NCBI GenBank assembly: GCA_964650885.1
Contig: CAZYXG010000016.1
Coordinates: 1 to 42,522, forward strand
DNA length: 42,522 nucleotides
Reading direction: 5' to 3'
Source of the DNA: JAPLFM01 sp964650885
GTDB lineage: Bacteria; Bacteroidota; Ignavibacteria; Kapaibacteriales; UBA2268
Part shown: positions 1 to 6,883 of the stretch, piece by piece
Position numbering within the stretch: the stretch's first letter is position 1
How the letters are laid out: each line of letters starts with the position of its first letter
Translations under genes and position numbers: made by a program
The notes under the pieces: model-generated
What the model was told of the DNA's origin: nothing
Databases searched by the model: none
The model's input: the letters and a program-made list of their open reading frames with translations, nothing else

Positions 1-670
1 AATATTCCCTCACAACACCCACTACTTCGCCCAGAATATAAATAGTTGGGTCTGTTGGGTGGAATTTGATTTTGGGGAAGTTTGCTTGAGTGGCAGAAAG
101 TTCAATTTCGTTTTCATTTCGCTTATGATATAAACGTATAAGCTTTTCTTCATTAACTAAAGCTATTACAATTTTCCCATTTTCGATTTCTCGGCTTTGC
201 TTTATAAACGCCAAATCCCCTTCCATTATTCCTAATTTTGTCAAACCTGAATCCTCAACTCTTGAAGCAAATTGAGGAATCACTTTAAACATCTTTTCCG
301 ATATTTCAATTTTGCCAGCATTATTCAGAAAAACAGAAATGTAATTCTCGGCATTTCCTTTGCCAATTATTGGAATATCCAAATTCTTCTTTGTCGAAAT
401 CTGCGTTTCACTGTTTGCTTTTGATGTTATATTCTCATCTAATATTTTAATGCCACGAGAAGTACCTTTTGTTTTCCTTTCAATGTATCCCTTTTTTTCG
501 AGTACCAGCAAAATCTCTTGCACTTGATTCTGAGATTTCATTTTGAAATTATCAGCAATCTCTTTAATCGTTGGTGGGAAATTCTCACTAACGAAATATT
601 TCTTTAAGAACAAAAGTACATCGCTTTGCTTTTTTGTAAGTGGCAATTTTTTGGCTGCAGTTGTTTGCAT
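1..670 (-). CDS. lexA: LexA-like repressor, incomplete at the left edge, autoproteolysis residues substituted
   Basis: The gene encodes a LexA-family transcriptional repressor. The N-terminal winged helix starts LPLTKKQSDVLLFL, followed by PPTIKEIADNF and a recognition helix containing SQNQVQEIL; the Asn and Glu that E. coli LexA uses to read CTGT appear to be kept. The S24 peptidase-like C-terminal half runs from about residue 105 and is cut by the window edge near its end (GEVVGVVREY). Aligned without gaps to E. coli LexA as I remember it, the Ala84-Gly85 cleavage site reads Ala-Glu, Ser119 is Gly (VEDSGLTKLGIMEGD, with a Ser one position earlier) and Lys156 is Arg (NEEKLIRLY). RecA-stimulated self-cleavage is therefore doubtful. 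The start is the ATG at 670, downstream of an SOS box. The family is secure; loss of cleavage is inferred. Confidence 0.88.
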   Translation of the reverse strand, partial: MQTTAAKKLPLTKKQSDVLLFLKKYFVSENFPPTIKEIADNFKMKSQNQVQEILLVLEKKGYIERKTKGTSRGIKILDENITSKANSETQISTKKNLDIPIIGKGNAENYISVFLNNAGKIEISEKMFKVIPQFASRVEDSGLTKLGIMEGDLAFIKQSREIENGKIVIALVNEEKLIRLYHKRNENEIELSATQANFPKIKFHPTDPTIYILGEVVGVVREY

Positions 671-702
671 AATTCTTTCAAATTTAGTTCATTTTGACTA
701 TA

Positions 703-735
703 CAAATATACTGTATATTTATACAGTATTCCAAA
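703..735 (-). promoter_or_regulatory. Bacteroidota-type promoter of lexA
   Basis: Read on the minus strand this is TTTG (735-732), a 21-nt spacer, and TATATTTG (710-703). It fits the TTTG/TAnnTTTG consensus of Bacteroidota primary sigma factors exactly. The predicted transcript start is near 696, about 25 nt before the ATG at 670. The SOS box fills the spacer. Confidence 0.7.
709..728. promoter_or_regulatory. LexA operator (SOS box), E. coli type
   Basis: The sequence TACTGTATATTTATACAGTA contains CTGT-N8-ACAG with perfect 9-base arms (TACTGTATA/TATACAGTA) around a central TT. It is almost identical to the gammaproteobacterial SOS consensus. It lies between the -33 and -7 elements of the lexA promoter, which implies autorepression by blocking RNA polymerase. 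Confidence 0.82.
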
Positions 736-927
736 TTTTGTGCAGAAATAAGCCCCCTAAACACTGATTTAAGAAAAAGAACTAAATAAAATAATAACAG
801 TAAAATTATTTTTAAATTGTCAAACCCTGCGTTAATACTGTATTTTTTTCAAGGTGGAAAGATTAGTCGGGAATAATGTAAAATAAATAATTTTCTTTTG
901 CAGAAAAACGGTTTATTGCATTCAGTT

Positions 928-942
928 GTGGTAGAAAGTGGG
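928..942 (+). promoter_or_regulatory. Possible MraZ-binding repeats before mraZ
   Basis: GTGGT and GTGGG occur as a direct repeat with a 10-bp period, ending 11 nt before the mraZ ATG. MraZ proteins bind tandem GTGGG-like repeats spaced by five bases in their own promoters. Only two copies are seen, one imperfect, so autoregulation is inferred. Confidence 0.45.
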
Positions 943-953
943 GCAAATTGTAA

Positions 954-1400
954 ATGCCGTTTTTAAAAGGACAAGAAACCTTTTCAATAGATAACAAAGG
1001 ACGTGTAAACATTCCTTCCAAAATGCGAAAATGCCTTTCGCTGGAAGCCAATGATACGTTTGTTGTTACCCGCGGCACGGATAATTGCGTTTGGGCTTAC
1101 CCACTGGACGAATGGAAAAAGTACGAAGAAAAGTTTGAATCGCTCAATCAATATGACGAAAAGAACCGTTATTTCTTGCGAATGCTTTTGATGTGGAGCG
1201 AGGAAGTAACACTCGATGCACAACAGCGAATTTCCATACCTAAGAAACTTTTGGACTATGCAAAAATTGATACTAAAGTAACAATAGTTGGTATGGTAGA
1301 TAGAATTGAATTTTGGGAACCTGCTCAATTCGATGCTTACTTGGCGAAAGAAACCGAAACTTACGAATCAGTTGCTGAGAAAGTTATGGGTAGTGTCTGA
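954..1400 (+). CDS. mraZ: Transcriptional regulator MraZ
   Basis: MraZ is the DNA-binding regulator that usually opens the division and cell-wall (dcw) cluster. The 148-residue product has the expected two SpoVT/AbrB-like swapped-hairpin domains: the first around FSIDNKGRVNIPSKMR (residues 10-25), the second around VTLDAQQRISIPKKLLDY (residues 80-100). Its length is normal for the family. It is followed by rsmH after 64 nt, the standard order. GTGGG-like repeats just upstream suggest autoregulation. The start follows the family N-terminus (MPFLKGQETFSID). Confidence 0.95.
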   Translation: MPFLKGQETFSIDNKGRVNIPSKMRKCLSLEANDTFVVTRGTDNCVWAYPLDEWKKYEEKFESLNQYDEKNRYFLRMLLMWSEEVTLDAQQRISIPKKLLDYAKIDTKVTIVGMVDRIEFWEPAQFDAYLAKETETYESVAEKVMGSV

Positions 1401-1464
1401 AATTAGAAAATGTAGTTTGGTGTGTTTTTTTCCAAACAAAGTGCGATAATCAAATAGGCTAAAT

Positions 1465-2436
1465 ATGAGCAAAAAAAGAAAATCTATTAAGCCAAAATTT
1501 CAAAGGGAAACCCAGGAAAATTATGATTATCATTTGCCAGTACTTTTGAAAGAGTCGGTAGATGCACTAATGGAAAATCAGGATAAAGAAAACCAAACAG
1601 GAAAATACTATTACATTGATGGAACGCTTGGCGGAGGTGGTCACACTTCCGAGATCCTGCGAAGACTAAAAGTTGGGGGAAAACTCTTAGCCTTCGATAA
1701 AGATCCCGATGCGATTGAGAACGCTAAATCTCTACTATCGGCAGAAGTCTCTGGTACTGAACCAAGACTTGAATTATTCAATCAATGTTTTAGTCGGGCA
1801 TACAGCATAAAAGAAACACAGGGCAAAGTAAAAGGAATATTGCTGGATCTTGGTGTATCTTCCAAACAGCTCGACACTAACAATCGGGGGATCAGTTATC
1901 GTGTCGATTCCAATCTCGATATGAGATTTGGAGTGGAAGGACCCACAGCAAAAGACTTTTTGCATTCCGCCAGTCCCGAGCAACTCGAAAGAGCCATTCG
2001 TGAATTTGGAGAAGAGCCTTTTTCTAGAGTTATAGCGCGTCGCATAGTTGAACGGCGGCGTGCTAACACTCTGAATACTACCTTCGATCTTAGAATCGCA
2101 ATTGAACAATCTGTTCCACAACATTTACTTTTTAAAGCCCTTTCTAGAGTTTTTCAAGCTATTCGCATAGCCGTTAATTCCGAACTCGATGTTCTTAAAT
2201 CTGCATTAGAAAATATAGTGCCAAATCTTGAAATTGGCGGTCGAATTGTTGTGATTTCATATCATTCTTTAGAAGACAGAATAGTGAAATCCACATTCAA
2301 ACAATTCACTGCAAAAGACTCTGAACCAAGATTAAAAATCTTAACTAAGAAACCAATGGAAGCAGGCGACGAAGAATTAATAAGAAATTACCGTGCCAGA
2401 AGTGGCAAGCTCCGAATCGCTGAAAGAGTGGGTTAG
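1465..2436 (+). CDS. rsmH: 16S rRNA (cytosine1402-N4)-methyltransferase RsmH
   Basis: RsmH methylates N4 of C1402 in the decoding centre of 16S rRNA using S-adenosylmethionine. The 323-residue protein shows the family signatures: HLPVLLKESVDAL near the N-terminus, the SAM-binding loop YIDGTLGGGGHTSEIL, LAFDKDPDAI, ILLDLGVSSKQLD, NRGISYRVDSNLDMRFG, and VVISYHSLEDRIVK near the C-terminus. The basic N-terminal tail (MSKKRKSIKPKF) is somewhat longer than usual. In most bacteria ftsL and ftsI follow; here the plus-strand unit ends at a hairpin 35 nt downstream and convergent phage genes begin. Confidence 0.97.
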   Translation: MSKKRKSIKPKFQRETQENYDYHLPVLLKESVDALMENQDKENQTGKYYYIDGTLGGGGHTSEILRRLKVGGKLLAFDKDPDAIENAKSLLSAEVSGTEPRLELFNQCFSRAYSIKETQGKVKGILLDLGVSSKQLDTNNRGISYRVDSNLDMRFGVEGPTAKDFLHSASPEQLERAIREFGEEPFSRVIARRIVERRRANTLNTTFDLRIAIEQSVPQHLLFKALSRVFQAIRIAVNSELDVLKSALENIVPNLEIGGRIVVISYHSLEDRIVKSTFKQFTAKDSEPRLKILTKKPMEAGDEELIRNYRARSGKLRIAERVG

Positions 2437-2470
2437 TTTCGAGTGATATGTTTTATATATGATTAAAACA

Positions 2471-2490
2471 AAGGCAGGTTTCCCTGCCTT
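2471..2490. terminator. Bidirectional terminator between rsmH and the phage block
   Basis: A perfect 8-bp stem (AAGGCAGG/CCTGCCTT) with the 4-nt loop TTTC lies 34 nt after the rsmH stop and 1 nt beyond the stop of the convergent portal gene. A T-rich run follows on the plus strand and a weaker one (TTGTTTT) on the minus strand. Confidence 0.85.
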
Positions 2491-2491
2491 C

Positions 2492-3493
2492 TTATTCTTT
2501 ACATTTGTATTTTAATGTCCCAGTTTGTTTGCCAAAGTTGAGCTCAATAAGATATTGAATTAACTTGCTAATCGTGGTTTCGATTGCTTTACTATCAGCC
2601 AGTAGTATATCGTTTCGTACTTCCAAATGCGTTTGCGATGCGGCATAAGAACCTGCTCCGACCTCGGTTGTCAGAGTTTGCGATAGCAGTACTTTGGAAA
2701 TTTCAGTATTGCAATGCTTTATCATTTCAAAATATAAATCAGTAGAGCTTTGCCTGTTTGGCTCAAACAGCTGCAAATCAATATCCGAAGGGGCTACTAT
2801 CACAGAATCCTGAACCAAATCAAACAAACTATTCGCAAGCTTTTCAGCCTCTTCTCGGTTTGTACCTCGATTGTACTTACCAAGAAGCACTGGCATTCCA
2901 TATTTCTCAGTCATAACAGCCCAGTATTTTAGAGCCGAAGTTTTGAACTTCACCGACCAATAGCATTTGCTTAAAAGTGCAGTCCCATAAGGGTTTGTGT
3001 CGCTTGCTTCATATCTACAATTTAGCACTTTGTATAATGGAATATCGAGTGACTTGCCAAAGTCTTTCAGCTTTAGCTTGTCATCAGAATCGAAAGTGAA
3101 GTTCTCTTGCTCTCTTGGAATAATTTTTTCAATTTCTAATTTGCTATCAATTTTTTGCCAATAAATTTCCAACACTTGAAAACCGAATAATCTGGATTCA
3201 AGTATATCGCTTTTGAGCTTATCCATATCAATTCTATCTAACTGATCGGCTATAAACTTTTCTATGTTTGTGCTGATATTGTTAGATACTAAACTATATT
3301 CTTTTGCCAAAGTTCCACTTTTTCTGGATTGCACACAGGCCCAAACGTGTGGGTCGTTTTTGAGTTCTCTCAAATCGCTATAATTCCCTTTGCGGCGAAT
3401 AATTCTATCGGGGTTTGGCAAATCACCAAGTTTATTGAAGAACTTGTTATCTCTTTTTTTTGTGAGCGAATTAAATACTAATTCATTTATCAT
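2492..3493 (-). CDS. Phage portal protein, DUF935 / Mu gp29-like
   Basis: This is the likely portal, the dodecameric ring through which DNA enters the capsid. Features typical of the Mu gp29/DUF935 family include DPHVWACVQSRKSGTL near residue 48, LFGFQVLEIYW, a conserved segment containing NPYGTALLSKCYW, WAVMTEKYGMPVLLGKY, and SYAASQTHLEVRNDIL near the C-terminus. At 333 residues it is clearly shorter than Mu gp29 (about 500), lacking the C-terminal part. Its ATG overlaps the stop of the upstream gene (ATGA at 3493-3490). In Mu the portal gene precedes the head genes; here it is last. Confidence 0.82.
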   Translation of the reverse strand: MINELVFNSLTKKRDNKFFNKLGDLPNPDRIIRRKGNYSDLRELKNDPHVWACVQSRKSGTLAKEYSLVSNNISTNIEKFIADQLDRIDMDKLKSDILESRLFGFQVLEIYWQKIDSKLEIEKIIPREQENFTFDSDDKLKLKDFGKSLDIPLYKVLNCRYEASDTNPYGTALLSKCYWSVKFKTSALKYWAVMTEKYGMPVLLGKYNRGTNREEAEKLANSLFDLVQDSVIVAPSDIDLQLFEPNRQSSTDLYFEMIKHCNTEISKVLLSQTLTTEVGAGSYAASQTHLEVRNDILLADSKAIETTISKLIQYLIELNFGKQTGTLKYKCKE

Positions 3494-3912
3494 TTGAATA
3501 TACTCCTAATTATTTCAGCGATTGCCCCACCTGATAAAATATACAATGGAACTTCGTACCATTTACTTTCTTTTTCTATAATTTGTTTTTCTTGAATAGT
3601 TCTAATTGTGTCTTGTTTGTGAGAATATGTCATCGAAAAAGTGTTCTCTGGGAAATCATAACTCAAGCTTATTGTGTCATATTTGTAAATAGTATCTATC
3701 TTTGCAGTGAATGGTTTGGTTTGAATTAGAGTATCTTTTCTGATATTAATTGAAGCTCGTTTTTTATCAATAATTGTTGGATTTCTTTCAACTAATTTCA
3801 CTATTGTGTCTCGCTTAATTTCAATTGGAAAAACATCGTTTACTTTTCTATTCAAAAGTAATGTTAGTAATGCAACTATTATTGCAATTACAAATATATC
3901 AATTGTTTTCAT
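3490..3912 (-). CDS. Small membrane-anchored phage protein, possible spanin
   Basis: The 140-residue product has an N-terminal membrane segment (residues 5-20, IFVIAIIVALLTLLLN), a hydrophilic middle rich in Asp-Thr-Ile repeats that should lie in the periplasm, and a second hydrophobic stretch near the C-terminus (YEVPLYILSGGAIAEII). It sits two genes after the endolysin. Phages of Gram-negative hosts use spanins to disrupt the outer membrane, and the position and topology fit an inner-membrane spanin. No family motif was recognised and no lipoprotein partner is seen, so the role is inferred. Confidence 0.5.
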   Translation of the reverse strand: MKTIDIFVIAIIVALLTLLLNRKVNDVFPIEIKRDTIVKLVERNPTIIDKKRASINIRKDTLIQTKPFTAKIDTIYKYDTISLSYDFPENTFSMTYSHKQDTIRTIQEKQIIEKESKWYEVPLYILSGGAIAEIIRSIFK

Positions 3913-3924
3913 TATATCCTTCGG

Positions 3925-4269
3925 CTAATCATAGGTGATGTGTAAGTTAAGTCTGCCGCCAGTAATGCTATTTTTTATGAATTTCGCTTTGATATACTTA
4001 AAGCTATTATCCAGTAATATCAATGGTGCATTGTCAGTATTATCGTAGTTCGTCACAGGTATTGTTTGCAATAAGCTCTGTACTGATTCATCGTTAGTAG
4101 CGTATAACTTCACCTCACCATTTGCCAATCCAGTCACTTCTCTCCACCAAATTTGCAAAGATCGGGCTCTATATTTTCTGCGAATGTTTTCTATTTTATC
4201 AATATTTAGTAGTATCCAATCTGTTTCAAGGTCCGATACCATCACGAGGTCTTGCACTTCTTCTGTCAT
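3925..4269 (-). CDS. Phage protein of unknown function
   Basis: This 114-residue protein has no signal peptide or membrane segment. It is mixed acidic and basic, with a Trp-rich patch (RSLQIWWREVTG) near residue 40, and looks like a small beta-rich structural protein. Its ATG overlaps the endolysin stop, so the two are probably translationally coupled. I do not recognise the family. Position within the head/lysis operon suggests a virion or assembly role. Confidence 0.6.
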   Translation of the reverse strand: MTEEVQDLVMVSDLETDWILLNIDKIENIRRKYRARSLQIWWREVTGLANGEVKLYATNDESVQSLLQTIPVTNYDNTDNAPLILLDNSFKYIKAKFIKNSITGGRLNLHITYD

Positions 4270-4895
4270 TTTTTTGCTCCACTGAATCCTATTAATCCAC
4301 GAATAGTCATTCTTTGCAATGGGTGGTAAATATTTCTTTTCCGAATATAAACTCCATCTCCATCTCTTGCATTACCATTTGAAGTATTAAACCCAACTGT
4401 TCGCACCCAGCCACACAAACCTACTCCAATAACTCTTTCAATATGTCCGAATATACCATTTCTCTTTCGCCATATAATTAAGTCATTGTCATTTGCAGTA
4501 TAATTAGTTGGCTTACCATTTCTTAGAGCATAGATAAAATTTGCATTTGCTAGTGCAGTTTTTGCAATTGGAATATCATTTTGTTGTAATTGCAACATTC
4601 TCGCAGCTTCTGCAAATGAGTAGTATTGTCCAGCCGCACAGTATGGTGCAGGATAGTTAATCCCAACTGATGCTAAGTATTTCCTAATCATTGGGGAATC
4701 ATTTGCCGAATTCTCTTTAACTCCCACTTGAGCCATAAGCACTTGTTTTGATTTATTAATTAAATCAATATCACATTTTAGATTGTACTTAGTTTGTGAA
4801 TTGAGCGATATAGACACCAAGCACTGTGAGCCCAACAGCAATATGCACACCCAGAAAAATGAAGCCAAGTGTATGGATATATTCTTTTTTTTCAT
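4266..4895 (-). CDS. Endolysin-like cysteine peptidase/amidase (CHAP/NlpC-P60 type) with N-terminal signal
   Basis: The 209-residue product begins with a basic stretch and a hydrophobic segment (residues 10-30), so it is exported or a signal-anchor lysin. The catalytic domain shows a Cys in PYCAAGQYYSFAEA (about residue 85), a His in FGHIERVIGV (about residue 150) and a downstream VRTVGFNTSNG segment, the layout of CHAP-type peptidoglycan hydrolases. The 5' 107 nt overlap the 3' end of the holin-like gene in another frame, so the signal segment is encoded within the holin gene. The likely role is degradation of host peptidoglycan at lysis. Confidence 0.75.
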   Translation of the reverse strand: MKKKNISIHLASFFWVCILLLGSQCLVSISLNSQTKYNLKCDIDLINKSKQVLMAQVGVKENSANDSPMIRKYLASVGINYPAPYCAAGQYYSFAEAARMLQLQQNDIPIAKTALANANFIYALRNGKPTNYTANDNDLIIWRKRNGIFGHIERVIGVGLCGWVRTVGFNTSNGNARDGDGVYIRKRNIYHPLQRMTIRGLIGFSGAKK

Positions 4896-5097
4896 ATTTT
4901 ATCTCGTCTGTGAATTTAATTTCAGTGAATAAATATACTGCCAGTCCCGATAGCATAATAGCTATCAGCTCAAATCCTGTTATTAATATAAATGTGCGAA
5001 TCTCTGGTAGTCCTGGTTTGAAAAGTAGTATTAAAATAGAAAGTAAGCTGAGCCAAAGCCCATAGCGAATAATGAAGTTATTAATATAGTGCATCAT
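4789..5097 (-). CDS. Holin-like small membrane protein
   Basis: A protein of about 102 residues with three predicted membrane segments: YGLWLSLLSILILLF, TFILITGFELIAIMLSGLAV and GFIFLGVHIAVGLTVLGVYI. Size, topology and placement immediately before the endolysin fit a holin that permeabilises the inner membrane. The open frame extends upstream to 5181, but that part lies inside the gp36-like gene and is hydrophilic; I prefer the ATG at 5097 (or 5094), which gives a short overlap with the gp36-like stop. Holins share little sequence, so the call rests on topology and context. Confidence 0.62.
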   Translation of the reverse strand: MMHYINNFIIRYGLWLSLLSILILLFKPGLPEIRTFILITGFELIAIMLSGLAVYLFTEIKFTDEIKYEKKEYIHTLGFIFLGVHIAVGLTVLGVYIAQFTN

Positions 5098-5530
5098 ATT
5101 CGTCCAATTCATCAGTTGTGAGTGAGCGATTTGATTCGTTTTTATTTGCGATATATGGGGTGATGTGTTCATATTCTCCACTTGGGTTTACGAAGTTAAG
5201 TTTTCCATTTTGGAATTGATTTAAAATATTAATTGCGTTTTGTTTGCGGTAAAGTATAGTGCTTGGCATAATTCGCTTGGCATAAGCAATCTCGAATAGA
5301 AAAACAATTGTTAGCTCTAACGAAACTAAATTCATCATTGGAGAAACTGGCAGTGGACTCACATAAGCTACCCGCCCAATTAAATAGCTGTTTATCATCG
5401 TATCAGCTTTAAATCGGGCAAGGTTCACTCTATCATAGTCCACTGTTGTGCCAGTAATGTCTCCAGTGAGTTTTGCCAATTCTGCCGTGCTAAATTCTTT
5501 TAGCAAATCCGCATCGGTGGAATAACTCAT
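5081..5530 (-). CDS. Mu gp36-like protein, DUF1320
   Basis: This 149-residue protein begins MSYSTDADLLKEFSTAELAKLTG and continues with a helical segment including RVNLARFKADTMINSYL and EIAYAKRI. This pattern is typical of the DUF1320/Mu gp36 family, found among head-completion genes of Mu-like phages. It is encoded 12 nt downstream of the DUF2190 gene. The exact role is not certain; a head-tail connector function is usually assumed. Confidence 0.8.
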   Translation of the reverse strand: MSYSTDADLLKEFSTAELAKLTGDITGTTVDYDRVNLARFKADTMINSYLIGRVAYVSPLPVSPMMNLVSLELTIVFLFEIAYAKRIMPSTILYRKQNAINILNQFQNGKLNFVNPSGEYEHITPYIANKNESNRSLTTDELDEYDALY

Positions 5531-5542
5531 TAAAATCTCCTA

Positions 5543-5887
5543 TTAACTAACTAATAAAATAGTCGCAAATCCAGCCGCAGTTGTCCCAACTACCACTCTT
5601 CCATTGATTGGCATTGCTCCAGCAGCTAATTTTGCTTTGCCTGTGCCATCTGTAGTTACTGCGTCTCCAATTGTAAGTGCAGTTACTGTTTCAATTATTG
5701 CAGTGCCAAGTACTTGTATGCCAGCACTTTCTCCATTGAGAAACTTAATGTCATTTATACCAAGAGTTTTTGTTTCATTCGTTGGTACACCGCCAAAATA
5801 GGAAACAAATCTATTAGCAGGCAAATCTGCTACTGCTTTTTTAGTTATATATAAAACTGGCTGATGTGTGTTTTTTGATTTTGCCAT
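5543..5887 (-). CDS. DUF2190-family capsid cement-like protein
   Basis: The 114-residue protein has the small beta-rich, Ala/Gly/Thr-rich composition of DUF2190 capsid decoration proteins, with the repeated pattern ALTIGDAVTTDGTGKAKLA and INGRVVVGTTAAGFATILL at the C-terminus. It is encoded directly downstream of the major capsid gene with a 12-nt gap, the usual place for a capsid-stabilising protein. Its role in stabilising the head shell is inferred from family and order. Confidence 0.72.
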   Translation of the reverse strand: MAKSKNTHQPVLYITKKAVADLPANRFVSYFGGVPTNETKTLGINDIKFLNGESAGIQVLGTAIIETVTALTIGDAVTTDGTGKAKLAAGAMPINGRVVVGTTAAGFATILLVS

Positions 5888-5899
5888 TTTAAAATTCCT

Positions 5900-6850
5900 T
5901 TATGTTAAATGATTTGTATTTGAAATAATATAAGCTGCATCTTGTGCAGTTACTTTAATCCCGTAGTTATCAGTATTACGAATAATTCGTAGCTTTCCGC
6001 CATTCTCGAAATAGGTATCCACTTCTGGTTTTCCTTCTCTTTGGAATGTATAGCCATAGCTAGGGTTATATTCAGAGCGTTTTGCTGCATCGTTGCTATC
6101 TACATAAGCAAGTATTATATTGTCGTTCCAAATATCAGCGAATGTATTGCCATCGTTTGAATATACTCCTGTACCCACTGAAATATTCGGAATTTCTAAT
6201 AGCTCACTCAAAAATGCTGCATTGAGTTTATTGACTCCACTATTTTTAACTCTTGCCAATATTTTCGGATGGTTAATTAAAGCTCTATAGCTAGTAATAC
6301 CCATTACCATAGTGTTTGGGAATTTTGCAATTTTACTGCGAATTGTGTCCATACCAGCTCTAATATATGTAAGCGGGTCTAATGTTGTAATCGAATAATC
6401 ATCGAAAGCTTCACCGATTAGAATTGCTCTTTTCATATCGCTGGCGTATAAACTTGTGTCTTGTGCCAAATCGGCGGCTTCTTTTTCTTTTCCAAGTGAA
6501 AGAATGTCTATGAGCTGTTTAGTAACTTTTGTTTCATAGTTTAAAAACTCAGCTGTTTCTTCTTCTTCCAAATAGTCAATAGACATCTCTACATCACGCT
6601 CTTTTGTTTCAAATGCAACTAAATCAAATTCACCAGGATTTATCCTGTTTGATTTTGCTCTAGTTCCACGCAATGTTTCTCGAGTGATGAAGGACTCTTT
6701 ATTGAAAACAGGCACTTTACCTTTTAATTTAGAAACTTTCACATTAGGAAAAAGTGAATCTCTGATGAATATATCGTTTGTATATTCCTGTGCGATTGTG
6801 GTTAGAATTGGGTCAACCATTCGCAAATCGTCCAATCTTGATGCGGACAT
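5900..6850 (-). CDS. Phage major capsid protein
   Basis: The 316-residue product starts MSASRLDDLRMVDPILTTIA and contains a segment found in many HK97-type head proteins (KLKGKVPVFNKESFITRETL) and the AFETKERDVEMSIDYLEEEE helix region. The C-terminal half has IRSKIAKFPNTMVMGITSYR and a terminal beta-rich part. It lies between the gpI-like protease/scaffold gene and the DUF2190 gene, the standard position of the major head protein in Mu-like phages. Length is normal. The call rests on context plus sequence character. Confidence 0.78.
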   Translation of the reverse strand: MSASRLDDLRMVDPILTTIAQEYTNDIFIRDSLFPNVKVSKLKGKVPVFNKESFITRETLRGTRAKSNRINPGEFDLVAFETKERDVEMSIDYLEEEETAEFLNYETKVTKQLIDILSLGKEKEAADLAQDTSLYASDMKRAILIGEAFDDYSITTLDPLTYIRAGMDTIRSKIAKFPNTMVMGITSYRALINHPKILARVKNSGVNKLNAAFLSELLEIPNISVGTGVYSNDGNTFADIWNDNIILAYVDSNDAAKRSEYNPSYGYTFQREGKPEVDTYFENGGKLRIIRNTDNYGIKVTAQDAAYIISNTNHLT

Positions 6851-6883
6851 AATTACTCCATTTTATAATTGTTGTATAATTAA

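Noticed and set aside
836..851. A second SOS-like site before mraZ (CTGT followed by CAAG).
   Set aside because: The right half does not read ACAG, so only a half-site is present.
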